From Nitrosophilus labii (GTDB taxonomy: Bacteria; Campylobacterota; Campylobacteria; Campylobacterales; Nitratiruptoraceae): DNA of 64,000 nt. This document shows positions 1 to 7,672 of the stretch, piece after piece. A program made the translations under genes and the position numbers. The first letter of the stretch is position 1; each line of letters begins with the position of its first letter. The stretch covers positions 1-64,000 of the forward strand of contig NZ_AP022827.1 of assembly GCF_014466985.1 (NCBI RefSeq), in the 5' to 3' direction. The notes under the pieces were generated by a model that was given only the letters and a program-made list of their open reading frames with translations, was not told where the DNA came from and ran no database searches.

Positions 1-90
1 ATGGTGGTAAATGGATGGGTTGCGCTTACAACACAGGATGTAGCAAAGTATGCGGAAACAATTATTAATCTAAATGGAGGTAATGAAGAT

Positions 91-1053
91 ATGAAGAAAA
101 CAAGACTTGAGTTGTTCATAGAGAAAAACTTACCGAAGGTACTTAAAGATGAGAGTCTTAAAACACTTGGTGATCGCAAGAAGTATGTGGGTAGTAGCGA
201 TATTGGCAGTTGTCTGAGAGCTACTTATCTTAACAAGATAAACCCAGATATAAAGCATGATATGGCTACGCTGATCCGCTTTGAAAGAGGACATATCGCC
301 GAAGGCATTACCCGCAAAATGCTTCACGGTTTGCCAATACAAGAGCAAGTAGAGGTTACAGCTGCTATTAACGGGTTCAAGATTAAAAGTCATATTGACT
401 TTTTGCTTGAAAACAATGGCGAAGCTGTAATTATTGAGGCAAAAAGTGTAGGATCGCCAATTACAGAGGCTTATAACAGTTGGATATTGCAAGTGCAGTA
501 TCAGTTGCATCTTCTAAAGATCAATCGTGATGAATCTAAGTCCATACGGGCATATATAGTTGCGATTGACCTTAACAGCGGATGGTTCAAAACTTTTGAG
601 ATTGCATACAACGAGAAGCTTGCAAAGTTGGCAATTCAGCGTGCAAGTGTTTTGGTGAAAGCGATAAAAGAAGGGAAAGAACCGGAAGCTGAAGAGCAAC
701 TGTATTGCTCAATGTGTCCACATAAAATGAGTTGTCCTCTTATGGAGAGTGGTGTCGTAGAGGTGCAAGCTGATCTGCTTCAATTGGCCAAAGAGGTGGC
801 TCGTCTTGAAAAAGAGAAAAAAGAGACTGAGAAGGTCCTAAAGGCCAAAAAAGCGGAGCTTGAAGAATTTATGAGAACCGCAAAAGTTCGTAAAATAAAA
901 GCAGATGAAGCATTTATATCGCTAACCAGCGATACTTCATATACTTCTATTGACACTAAAGCTCTCAAAAAAGAGCGTCCTGCTCTTTATGAGATGCTAA
1001 TTAACAAGTTTGGTAAAGAAGTTACCCGCAAGGGTTATATTCAAGTTAAATAA
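91..1053 (+). CDS. Cas4/RecB-type PD-(D/E)XK exonuclease, recombination partner of Bet
   Basis: Predicted DNA exonuclease of about 320 residues. The nuclease core shows GSSDIGSCLR near the N terminus, a central HIDF followed by IIEAKS (the D...ExK signature), a QVQYQL helix, and a C-terminal cysteine group CSMCPHKMSC. Together with the upstream Cys this resembles the Fe-S ring of Cas4/AddB-like nucleases. A coiled coil follows. The gene two positions downstream encodes a Bet/RecT annealase, the classic exo-bet pairing for homologous recombination. The start at 91 is chosen because GGAGGTAATGAAGAT precedes it; the frame stays open to base 1, so a longer form is possible. The family is recognised from motifs only. 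Confidence 0.75.
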   Translation: MKKTRLELFIEKNLPKVLKDESLKTLGDRKKYVGSSDIGSCLRATYLNKINPDIKHDMATLIRFERGHIAEGITRKMLHGLPIQEQVEVTAAINGFKIKSHIDFLLENNGEAVIIEAKSVGSPITEAYNSWILQVQYQLHLLKINRDESKSIRAYIVAIDLNSGWFKTFEIAYNEKLAKLAIQRASVLVKAIKEGKEPEAEEQLYCSMCPHKMSCPLMESGVVEVQADLLQLAKEVARLEKEKKETEKVLKAKKAELEEFMRTAKVRKIKADEAFISLTSDTSYTSIDTKALKKERPALYEMLINKFGKEVTRKGYIQVK

Positions 1054-1066
1054 TGAAGGAATGGAG

Positions 1067-1318
1067 ATGCAACTATACGCAATAATGGATAATAAAGGCA
1101 TTATTTACACCGATACATCATACGATGATATCGAGTTGCAGTTCAGAATAATGCTAAATGGAGGTCAGAGTTTTGTTTGCAATGATTGTGGTTATGTGGA
1201 TACCGAAGATTTTGAGGTATGCCCGGCTTGTGAATCGGAAGATTGGCAAGGTAATCATGATGACATAAATTGGGAAGGTGACTTGAAACTTATTCAAATC
1301 TTGAAAGTTGCAAAATAA
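1067..1318 (+). CDS. small zinc-ribbon protein
   Basis: An 83-residue acidic protein with two CxxC pairs (CNDCGYVDTEDFEVCPACE, about residues 39-57), a rubredoxin-like zinc ribbon. It sits between the nuclease and Bet genes and could be an accessory of that recombination pair, but no function is recognised. The start at 1067 follows the local GAAGGAATGGAG ribosome-binding motif; an in-frame ATG at 1061 is the alternative. Confidence 0.6.
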   Translation: MQLYAIMDNKGIIYTDTSYDDIELQFRIMLNGGQSFVCNDCGYVDTEDFEVCPACESEDWQGNHDDINWEGDLKLIQILKVAK

Positions 1319-1336
1319 TTAATGGAGGAAATGGAG

Positions 1337-2176
1337 ATGAATAAAACAATGAATACAGGAAATGGAGTGGTAACAGCTGGCAGTAAAAAAGGTTGGTTAA
1401 CACAAGAGGAAATCGAGGTTGTCAAAAAGCAGTTTTTCCCGCCGAACGCAAAACCGGAGGAAATGAATTACTGCTTTGAGGTTGCAAAACAATTCAATCT
1501 CAATCCTATCACCAAACAGATCTATTTCGTGCCAAGAAAATCCCAGGACGACAACGGGATGTGGCATGAGAAGATAGAACCTTTAGTGGGCAGAGATGGG
1601 TTTCTTGCCATTGCCCACCGTAGTGGAAAGTTTGGTGGTATTGAATCAACCTCTACCTTAAAAGAAGTTCCAAAATTGATCGATGGTGAGTGGAAAATGA
1701 CAACGGATTTGGTGGCTATTGCAAAAGTATGGCGTACAGATAGTCAAATGCCGTTTGTCGTAGAGGTTTTTTATTCTGAATATGTTCAAAGAAAAAAAAG
1801 TGGAGAACCAACACGATTTTGGGCAGAAAAGCCTCATACAATGTTAAAGAAAGTTGCGGAGAGTCAGGCTCTCCGTAAGGCTTTTAATATTAGTGGGCTT
1901 TACTCTCCAGAAGAAGTTGGTGTTGGTATAAGTGATACTGGCGATGTAATAATAGATACAGAAACCGTTGAGGCCCAAGTTGATGTTGAGGCGGAAAATC
2001 AAAAGCTTATACAGCAAGAAATTGATGCTTTGGCTCAACTTGGGTTGAATTGCGAATATAAAGACGGTTTTGTAAAAGTCGTTGGTAGCACTTATGGAAA
2101 AACTAACCAATTAAGGTCTCTTGGGTATTCATATCATACAAACAAGAAGATATGGATCAAAAAGCTGTCAGCCTAA
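1337..2176 (+). CDS. bet: Bet/RecT-family single-strand annealing protein
   Basis: Recombinase of the phage Bet family, which anneals complementary single strands made by a partner exonuclease. Visible family features are the N-terminal LTQEEIEVVKKQFFP segment, NPITKQIYFVPRK, EPLVGRDGFLAIAHRSG and the AESQALRKAFNISGLYSPEE block. About 80 residues after the core form a separate C-terminal domain rich in aromatic and lysine residues (YKDGFVKVVG ... NKKIWIKKLSA). The core length is normal. The start could also be at 1322 or 1331, because the ATGGAGGAAATGGAGATG leader is itself in frame. A terminator follows directly, so Bet closes a transcription unit with the nuclease. Confidence 0.85.
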   Translation: MNKTMNTGNGVVTAGSKKGWLTQEEIEVVKKQFFPPNAKPEEMNYCFEVAKQFNLNPITKQIYFVPRKSQDDNGMWHEKIEPLVGRDGFLAIAHRSGKFGGIESTSTLKEVPKLIDGEWKMTTDLVAIAKVWRTDSQMPFVVEVFYSEYVQRKKSGEPTRFWAEKPHTMLKKVAESQALRKAFNISGLYSPEEVGVGISDTGDVIIDTETVEAQVDVEAENQKLIQQEIDALAQLGLNCEYKDGFVKVVGSTYGKTNQLRSLGYSYHTNKKIWIKKLSA

Positions 2177-2177
2177 T

Positions 2178-2205
2178 AGCCAACCTTTGAGGTTGGCTTT
2201 TTTTG
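2178..2205 (+). terminator. rho-independent terminator after bet
   Basis: A perfect 8-bp stem AGCCAACC/GGTTGGCT with a 5-base loop is followed by a run of T. It begins two bases after the bet stop codon. Confidence 0.9.
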
Positions 2206-2244
2206 TTTAATAACCACAAAATGCAGATAATGGAGGAAATGAAG

Positions 2245-3120
2245 ATGAAACTTCAAGAAGGCTTGAAAGCAATTGTCGAGAGAATGATTGAGGTAATGGA
2301 AAATGATGGAAGCAAGTGGGTTAAAAGTTGGGTAAGTCACTCTCTTACTCCTCAAAACTTTGTAACAAAACGACCGTATAGAGGTTTTAATACCTTATAT
2401 TTGTCGTTTGTAATGCAGGAACGAGGTTATAAGACTCCTTATTTTCTTACTCTCAAGCAAGCCAATGAGCTTGGAGGGAAGATCAAAAAGGGAGCAAAAA
2501 GCATCGAGATCTACTTTTATAAGATGATCGAGATTGAGAGTGATGAGCTTGATGAGAATAACAACCCAATTAAAAGGCGAGTTCCAATGCTCAGAATGTA
2601 CCGGGTATTTAATATTGAGGATACGGAGGGAATTGATTATTCCTTGCCGGAGCCAGTTGGTACCGATGAGCGGAATGAGCAAATCGAAACTTTCATTGAT
2701 AATGTGAGTCCGGTTATATCTCATGGTGAGCCGGCCTACACTCCAGCTTTAGACTTAATTACAATGCCAAACATTGTTGATTTCAAAAACCCCGATGCTT
2801 ACTACTCAACACTCTTTCACGAGCTTACGCACTGGAGCGGAGCGTCTCACCGACTGAATCGGGAGATTAAAAATCGTTTCGGAACGAAGGACTATGCCTT
2901 TGAGGAGCTTGTGGCAGAGCTTGGCAGTGTGTTTCTAAGCAGCCATTTTGGAGTTGAGATTGAAGAAGCAAGACACGGGGCATATTTGAAGTCTTGGCTA
3001 AAAGCCATCAAGGACGACTATCGTTATTTGTGGCGAGCAGCAAGCAAAGCACAAGAGGCTTTTGATTATCTCTTAAAACTTGGAAATCAAGCCGAGGAGG
3101 ATGAAGAAAATGCAGCATAA
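2245..3120 (+). CDS. ardC: ArdC-like antirestriction protein (ssDNA-binding domain plus zincin)
   Basis: About 291 residues in the ArdC arrangement. The N-terminal ssDNA-binding domain (PYRGFNTLYL, YFLTLKQANELGGKIKKG) is followed by a metallopeptidase-like domain with the zinc motif HELTHWSG and a downstream FEELVAELGS helix supplying the third ligand. ArdC-type proteins protect incoming single-stranded plasmid DNA from host restriction during conjugation, which fits the tra genes in this window. The start at 2245 follows GGAGGAAATGAAG; upstream in-frame ATGs at 2230 and 2239 are part of that leader. It is the first gene after the bet terminator. Confidence 0.88.
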   Translation: MKLQEGLKAIVERMIEVMENDGSKWVKSWVSHSLTPQNFVTKRPYRGFNTLYLSFVMQERGYKTPYFLTLKQANELGGKIKKGAKSIEIYFYKMIEIESDELDENNNPIKRRVPMLRMYRVFNIEDTEGIDYSLPEPVGTDERNEQIETFIDNVSPVISHGEPAYTPALDLITMPNIVDFKNPDAYYSTLFHELTHWSGASHRLNREIKNRFGTKDYAFEELVAELGSVFLSSHFGVEIEEARHGAYLKSWLKAIKDDYRYLWRAASKAQEAFDYLLKLGNQAEEDEENAA

Positions 3121-3131
3121 TGGAGGCGAAT

Positions 3132-3371
3132 ATGTTAAGGATTATACCCACTAAACACTTTATTGAGAGACTGGGGGAAAGATACTTTGATTTGAGTGCT
3201 ATCGCAAAGCTTCATATGGAGATAGCAAAAAATCCAAAAGCTCGCATTTTTGAGGTTACTACCGGAAACGCAACAATTGTTGCGGTTAGAGAAAAACCCG
3301 ATCTCATTAAACTCATAACTGGATGGGTAGGTAATAGAAAAAAACAGAAAATGGAGGAAATGCAGCAATGA
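3132..3371 (+). CDS. small protein of unknown function
   Basis: A 79-residue protein beginning MLRIIPTKHFIERLGERYFD, with a basic C terminus. The HFIERxxER segment resembles short plasmid and phage proteins of the DUF4258 kind, but this is only an impression. Start 3132 is preceded by GGAGGCGAAT. The stop overlaps the next start by four bases, so the two are translationally coupled. Confidence 0.55.
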   Translation: MLRIIPTKHFIERLGERYFDLSAIAKLHMEIAKNPKARIFEVTTGNATIVAVREKPDLIKLITGWVGNRKKQKMEEMQQ

Positions 3372-3637
3372 ACGCTTTAAGCAAAGCAAATCAGATAAAA
3401 AAACTTGCAATAAACGCAGCAAATGATTGTATAAACAACTATAAATACTTTGGCCGTCAATTTGACAATTTGCTTGAAGAAGGCGATGGAGATCAGGTTG
3501 TTATAGAGTTTATCAAAATCTACAACATTGATCCGGAACTGCAAAAAGCAGTTGGCAAGTTGACACACTGGATACCAATTGAAGCGTGGTTAAAGTTTTA
3601 TAAAGAGTGGGAACGAAAAACTCCTACTTTATTTTGA
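3368..3637 (+). CDS. small protein of unknown function
   Basis: An 89-residue, mostly helical protein (IKKLAINAANDCINNYKYFG...). No family is recognised. It overlaps the previous gene by 4 bp and has GGAGGAAATGCAGCA before the start, so it belongs to the same polycistronic message. Confidence 0.55.
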   Translation: MNALSKANQIKKLAINAANDCINNYKYFGRQFDNLLEEGDGDQVVIEFIKIYNIDPELQKAVGKLTHWIPIEAWLKFYKEWERKTPTLF

Positions 3638-3651
3638 GATGGAGGTGAATG

Positions 3652-4092
3652 ATGGGAAATGGAGGCAATAGATGCTGCATTTGCGGCAAACCGCTTACAA
3701 AAATAGCAAGCATAGAAAGGGGCATGGGTGATGTTTGTGCAGCGAGGTATGCACTTTTTAATCCAAAGCCTAAAAACAAAAATGAGGGGTTTGCCCCTCA
3801 AAGCGATTATGTTTATTACATAATCGAAATTAAGGGTGAAAAAGTCGGAGTTGTTATCGACAAGGATATATCAGGTTTCATGTCGGTTACAAACAATATT
3901 GATAATGTTTGTAGCGAGATAGGTGTCAAATCTGTCATATACCGTGATAGTGAAGGTGTATGGGATTTTTGGAGTGAGCAAATGGGTTTCAAAAGCCTTG
4001 CTTTACACGGTACTCCGACAACAAACCTCGATACTGCAATAGAAGTTGCAAAAGCAAGATATTTTAGTGAGGTAGGCGGTTTGTTTAGTTAA
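3652..4092 (+). CDS. zinc-binding plasmid protein (DUF6011-like)
   Basis: About 146 residues. The N terminus carries CCICGKPL and, after a gap, RGMGDVCAARY. This CxxC...GxGxxC pattern is typical of small phage and plasmid proteins annotated as DUF6011, probably a zinc knuckle. The remainder has no recognised domain. The start is taken at the second ATG of ATGATG after GGAGGTGA; the first at 3649 is equally possible. Confidence 0.6.
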   Translation: MGNGGNRCCICGKPLTKIASIERGMGDVCAARYALFNPKPKNKNEGFAPQSDYVYYIIEIKGEKVGVVIDKDISGFMSVTNNIDNVCSEIGVKSVIYRDSEGVWDFWSEQMGFKSLALHGTPTTNLDTAIEVAKARYFSEVGGLFS

Positions 4093-4120
4093 AAAATTTT
4101 AGATAATGGAGGAAATGGAG

Positions 4121-4672
4121 ATGTTGGAAAATATAGAAATAGAAGAGGATGGTCTGCTTGTTCCTAAAGAGCAAGAGAAAATTAATTTTTGCCATTTTTG
4201 GAAAAACGATCAGCTGTTTTTTGAAGATTTAACAGATGTCCAGTTGCTTCATTTGATTGGGCTACTGGAATTTGATGTTTACTTTGAGAATGGAGAATTT
4301 AGAGTTGTTGATTTGCAAGGTGTAAACCTTGGGAATATTGAGTCTGAACGGTTCGGTACTATTATTGATATATGTGTAAGACTTGAACACTATTTTGAGG
4401 ATTATTACCAGCTTGCTTGTGATGATGATAACGAGCAAGAACAGTGCGATGTTTTGTATGGCTCTTTCTATATTCGTAGCGGTGTAGTTGAGAGAGTAGT
4501 TGCTTTTAAAAAAAGAGAACAAGCCGAAGCTGAGGCCTTGAGAATTGCCAATGAGGTTGCTTCTATCGGCTCTTTCTCAACTTACGATGAGTTGGAAGAG
4601 TTCATGGAAGATAATTGCACCGAAGAGGATGTTTTTGTGATGGAGATAAATGTAGAAAATGGAGGTGAATGA
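4121..4672 (+). CDS. acidic protein of unknown function
   Basis: About 183 residues with a very high Glu/Asp content and few basic residues. Acidic plasmid proteins can be DNA mimics such as antirestriction proteins, but no family match is visible, so this is speculation. Start 4121 follows GGAGGAAATGGAG. The stop overlaps the next start (ATGATG), indicating coupling. Confidence 0.6.
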   Translation: MLENIEIEEDGLLVPKEQEKINFCHFWKNDQLFFEDLTDVQLLHLIGLLEFDVYFENGEFRVVDLQGVNLGNIESERFGTIIDICVRLEHYFEDYYQLACDDDNEQEQCDVLYGSFYIRSGVVERVVAFKKREQAEAEALRIANEVASIGSFSTYDELEEFMEDNCTEEDVFVMEINVENGGE

Positions 4673-5109
4673 TGTATTTGCTATTTGTTTCTTATAGTCA
4701 TGGAGAACATCTGAATACTGTATATGGCAATCTTGATAGTTTAAATCAAGCAATAGGTGATCTTATAGCCGAACTTGGAGTGAATGATAAGTTTGAGCCT
4801 GTAAAGGAAGAACATCTGAAATCGGGCGAAAACATATTTACTCAATTTGAGGATGGTACCTGGATTACGATTACAAGAGTTGGCTATGAGAGTAGAACGA
4901 TTTATTCTATTGTTAAATCGTGTTTTGATGAGGCGAATGTAGTTGCATCTTTCGAGGATATAGAAGATGCAAGGAAATACATCAAAGAACTTGCAGACAA
5001 GTACAATGTATTTATTCTAAGCGATGATGTAGATTCAGTCATCTTCAAGGATGATACTTTATATAAAATAGAAAGCAACATACTGTCTGCTTGCAAGGAG
5101 GCAGTATGA
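4672..5109 (+). CDS. protein of unknown function
   Basis: About 145 residues starting MYLLFVSYSHGEHLNTVYGN, with mixed alpha/beta character and no recognised family. The ATG at 4669 is an alternative start. The stop overlaps the methyltransferase start by four bases (ATGA), so the two are co-translated. Confidence 0.6.
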   Translation: MYLLFVSYSHGEHLNTVYGNLDSLNQAIGDLIAELGVNDKFEPVKEEHLKSGENIFTQFEDGTWITITRVGYESRTIYSIVKSCFDEANVVASFEDIEDARKYIKELADKYNVFILSDDVDSVIFKDDTLYKIESNILSACKEAV

Positions 5110-5981
5110 AAAGCGTAGTATCATACCCAGATCGTGGAAAATGGGGGAAGAATAGCTGGAGAGGGAATACAAGCGGTTATATCATTAAGGATCTGATAGA
5201 ACACTTTAAACCATCTCTTTTTGTAGATGTGTGTGAAGGTTCTGGCACATCCGGTGATGTATGTCGTGAAATGGGAGTAGAATATATTGGTCTTGATTTG
5301 TATAAAGGTCAGGACTTTACAAAAGACTATATACTCTCATTTTTACCTCGTCCAGCTGATATATGTTTTTCTCATCCCCCATATCATTCCATGATTCGTT
5401 ATTCTGGCTCAGTCTGGGGTAAATGTCCTGTTGAAGGTGACACCTCTCATTGCAAAAGTGTAGATGAATTTCTTGAGAAATCTCAGGTTATGCTTCTTAA
5501 TCAACGAGAAGCAACCAAAGATGGAGGAATTTATACTACGCTAATAGGTGACATGAGGAAAAATGGCAGCTATCGGTCATTTCAGGCCGATTTTATCGGC
5601 ATGATGCCTAAAAACGAGCTGCTGAATGTAGTTATCAAGGTACAGCATAATATGATGAGTAACAAAACTCATTATAGCGGTAAATTTATACCAATTGTGC
5701 ATGAGTATCTTTTGATATGGCGCAAAAGCGCAAAAAGTCTTTTTGCAATAGCCTGGGATACCGCCAAAGAGATCAAGCGTCAGGTGGCGTCCACTTGGAG
5801 ATCCGCTATCAGAATTGCTTTGATGAAGCTTGGAGGTCAGGCATCCTTACAGGAGATCTACCGTGAGGTAGAAAATATTGCTCAACACCTCATTTCAAAA
5901 AATAGAAACTGGAGAGCAAAGATACGGCAGCAATTGCAGTATCACTTCAGAAATGTTCAAAGGGGGGTGTGGGCAATGTAA
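5106..5981 (+). CDS. orphan DNA methyltransferase with C-terminal helical DNA-binding region
   Basis: About 291 residues. The SAM-binding motif I appears as VDVCEGSGTSGDV and the catalytic motif IV as FSHPPYHSM, a variant of the N4/N6 amino-methyltransferase (S/N/D)PPY motif. The last ~80 residues (ASLQEIYREVENIAQHLI...) look like a helix-turn-helix of the HARE/ASXL kind. No restriction enzyme is adjacent, so it is probably a solitary methylase that shields the plasmid or regulates it. Start 5106 is supported by AAGGAGGCAGT. Confidence 0.72.
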   Translation: MKSVVSYPDRGKWGKNSWRGNTSGYIIKDLIEHFKPSLFVDVCEGSGTSGDVCREMGVEYIGLDLYKGQDFTKDYILSFLPRPADICFSHPPYHSMIRYSGSVWGKCPVEGDTSHCKSVDEFLEKSQVMLLNQREATKDGGIYTTLIGDMRKNGSYRSFQADFIGMMPKNELLNVVIKVQHNMMSNKTHYSGKFIPIVHEYLLIWRKSAKSLFAIAWDTAKEIKRQVASTWRSAIRIALMKLGGQASLQEIYREVENIAQHLISKNRNWRAKIRQQLQYHFRNVQRGVWAM

Positions 5982-6006
5982 AAATGCAGGAATGGAGGTA
6001 ATGGAG

Positions 6007-7146
6007 ATGAAGTATGATTTAGAAAGGTTAAATCAAATTGATATAGTTGAAGTTTTGGAAGCATTGGGGGCAAAGCCCTCGATGTCAAGAAAAACTATGC
6101 ACTGCTGTAATACATCAGCCCACAAAAATGGAGATAAGCATCCTTCATTGAGTATCGTCAAAAGCAAGAATATCTGCAAATGCTTTGTTTGTGACATTTC
6201 CGGAAACCCGGTAACTGTTGCAACGAAGTATTTTGGCGATTTCAAAAAAGGTTGCGAGTGGCTTCATGCTACTTTCAATATCCCATTTTTGACGGGCGAA
6301 GAAGTAGTTCATAGTCACCAACCGATCAGAAAAAACGAGATCCGATATCGTGAATTTGATAGTTCACGCAAGTATCGGAAAATTCTTTCTCTAAAACCTT
6401 TTTTCCCTCAATACCACAGAATGAGCGATAGGCAAAAACTTAAACTTGCTTACACTTATGTGTATCGCTTTAGCCTCAATACAGATCAAACAGGCAAGGT
6501 GGCTTATTATAAAACAAGAGCCTTGGGGGGAAGCAAGTATATTGGTTTGATCGGGTATTTAATGGAAGCAGATATATTGGTACTTACTGAAAAGCTCAAA
6601 AAGCTTTTTCCGGTTAAGGACCTAATTCGCTTCAAACTGCTCAATGATAATGGCCAATGGCGATATAATGCAAAAGTACCGGTTACGGTTATTCCTAATT
6701 TTGATATTTATAGCGATATGGTAGAGGGGATGATGTTGCGCTATACGGACAATCGTTCATATGGCAAAGAGGTGAACATCTCCTGTACAGATATTGTCTT
6801 TCCTGTTCCATTTGGTTTGGGGATCAAAACTTTAAGTTCGCCAAATCCAATATGGATTACGGAAGGGCATATAGATGGACTATCAATCGCTATGGCAGGT
6901 AAGCATTTTGCATCGTTTGGGGGTGTTCATGCCTACAACGATGAGCTGCTTGGACTGTTTAGGGGAAAAACCGTAGTGATAGCTTTTGATCAAGATAAAC
7001 CAGGGCAAGAAGGCCGGGGGATACTTGTTAAAAAGCTAAGGAAAGCCGGTGTTGATTGCCACTTGGCCAATTGGAGAGCGGAACTTGGAAAAGATCTAAA
7101 TGATCTTTTAAAAAATAGTGCCATGAAGAAAATCGAGGTTATCTAA
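6007..7146 (+). CDS. plasmid DNA primase (CHC2 zinc finger plus Toprim)
   Basis: About 379 residues. The N-terminal CHC2-type zinc finger reads MHCCNTSAHKNGDKHPSLSI ... CKCFVC. A Toprim domain near residues 280-350 shows ITEGHIDGLSIAMAG, a glycine-rich FGGVH, and VVIAFDQDKPGQEG with the acidic metal-binding pair. This is a DnaG-type primase without the helicase-binding tail, as on conjugative plasmids where it primes the transferred strand. Start 6007 follows GGAGGTAATGGAG; the frame opens earlier but only through the end of the upstream gene. Confidence 0.85.
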   Translation: MKYDLERLNQIDIVEVLEALGAKPSMSRKTMHCCNTSAHKNGDKHPSLSIVKSKNICKCFVCDISGNPVTVATKYFGDFKKGCEWLHATFNIPFLTGEEVVHSHQPIRKNEIRYREFDSSRKYRKILSLKPFFPQYHRMSDRQKLKLAYTYVYRFSLNTDQTGKVAYYKTRALGGSKYIGLIGYLMEADILVLTEKLKKLFPVKDLIRFKLLNDNGQWRYNAKVPVTVIPNFDIYSDMVEGMMLRYTDNRSYGKEVNISCTDIVFPVPFGLGIKTLSSPNPIWITEGHIDGLSIAMAGKHFASFGGVHAYNDELLGLFRGKTVVIAFDQDKPGQEGRGILVKKLRKAGVDCHLANWRAELGKDLNDLLKNSAMKKIEVI

Positions 7147-7180
7147 TAGATGGCTCTAATGAAGCAAATGGAGGAATAAA

Positions 7181-7375
7181 ATGGCAAATGTATTTGTTCA
7201 CTACAATGGATTTGGTTTCTATGTTGACGAGAAGCTTGTTGAGGAATATGGAATTGATGTGGTATTGGTATCAGAGGATAGTTACGGCTATACCTATTTT
7301 GTGTCCGTAGGTGGACAAGGCGCATATATCAATACCGATCACGAGATCACCGAAGATGACATCTCGGTAAGTTAG
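7181..7375 (+). CDS. small protein of unknown function
   Basis: A 64-residue acidic protein (MANVFVHYNGFGFYVDEKLV...). No family is recognised. Start preceded by GGAGGAATAAA. Confidence 0.5.
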   Translation: MANVFVHYNGFGFYVDEKLVEEYGIDVVLVSEDSYGYTYFVSVGGQGAYINTDHEITEDDISVS

Positions 7376-7426
7376 TGAAATAAATGTGAAGCAAGATGTA
7401 TGTAATGTTGAATAATGGAGGGAATG

Positions 7427-7660
7427 ATGAAAATTACGGGAAAGCAGTTTACATTGCTTCAGGATTTTATGTTTCATTGCTGGAATGTATATCATAACAA
7501 GACAAAATCCGCTTTTGATTTCTGGGCGGAACGTCTTGATGAAGCAAAAATTCCCTGGAGTATCCAAAATTTGGCTGCATCATTAATGGAGGATAGAGAG
7601 AATGGCTTCCGATATTTTCGTGAGCTTCTCTCTTTAAAAGGTATAGAGATAATGGAGTAA
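7427..7660 (+). CDS. small protein of unknown function
   Basis: About 77 residues, helical (MKITGKQFTLLQDFMFHCWNV...). The ATGATG pair at 7424/7427 leaves one residue of doubt about the start; GGAGGGA lies just upstream. Unknown function, same transcription unit. Confidence 0.5.
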   Translation: MKITGKQFTLLQDFMFHCWNVYHNKTKSAFDFWAERLDEAKIPWSIQNLAASLMEDRENGFRYFRELLSLKGIEIME

Positions 7661-7672
7661 TGGAGGTGAAAT

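Noticed and set aside
1-90. N-terminal extension of the first gene
   Set aside because: The frame is open to base 1, but a typical ribosome site lies right before the ATG at 91, and another frame (ending at about 65) could be the tail of the previous gene. The extension cannot be excluded.
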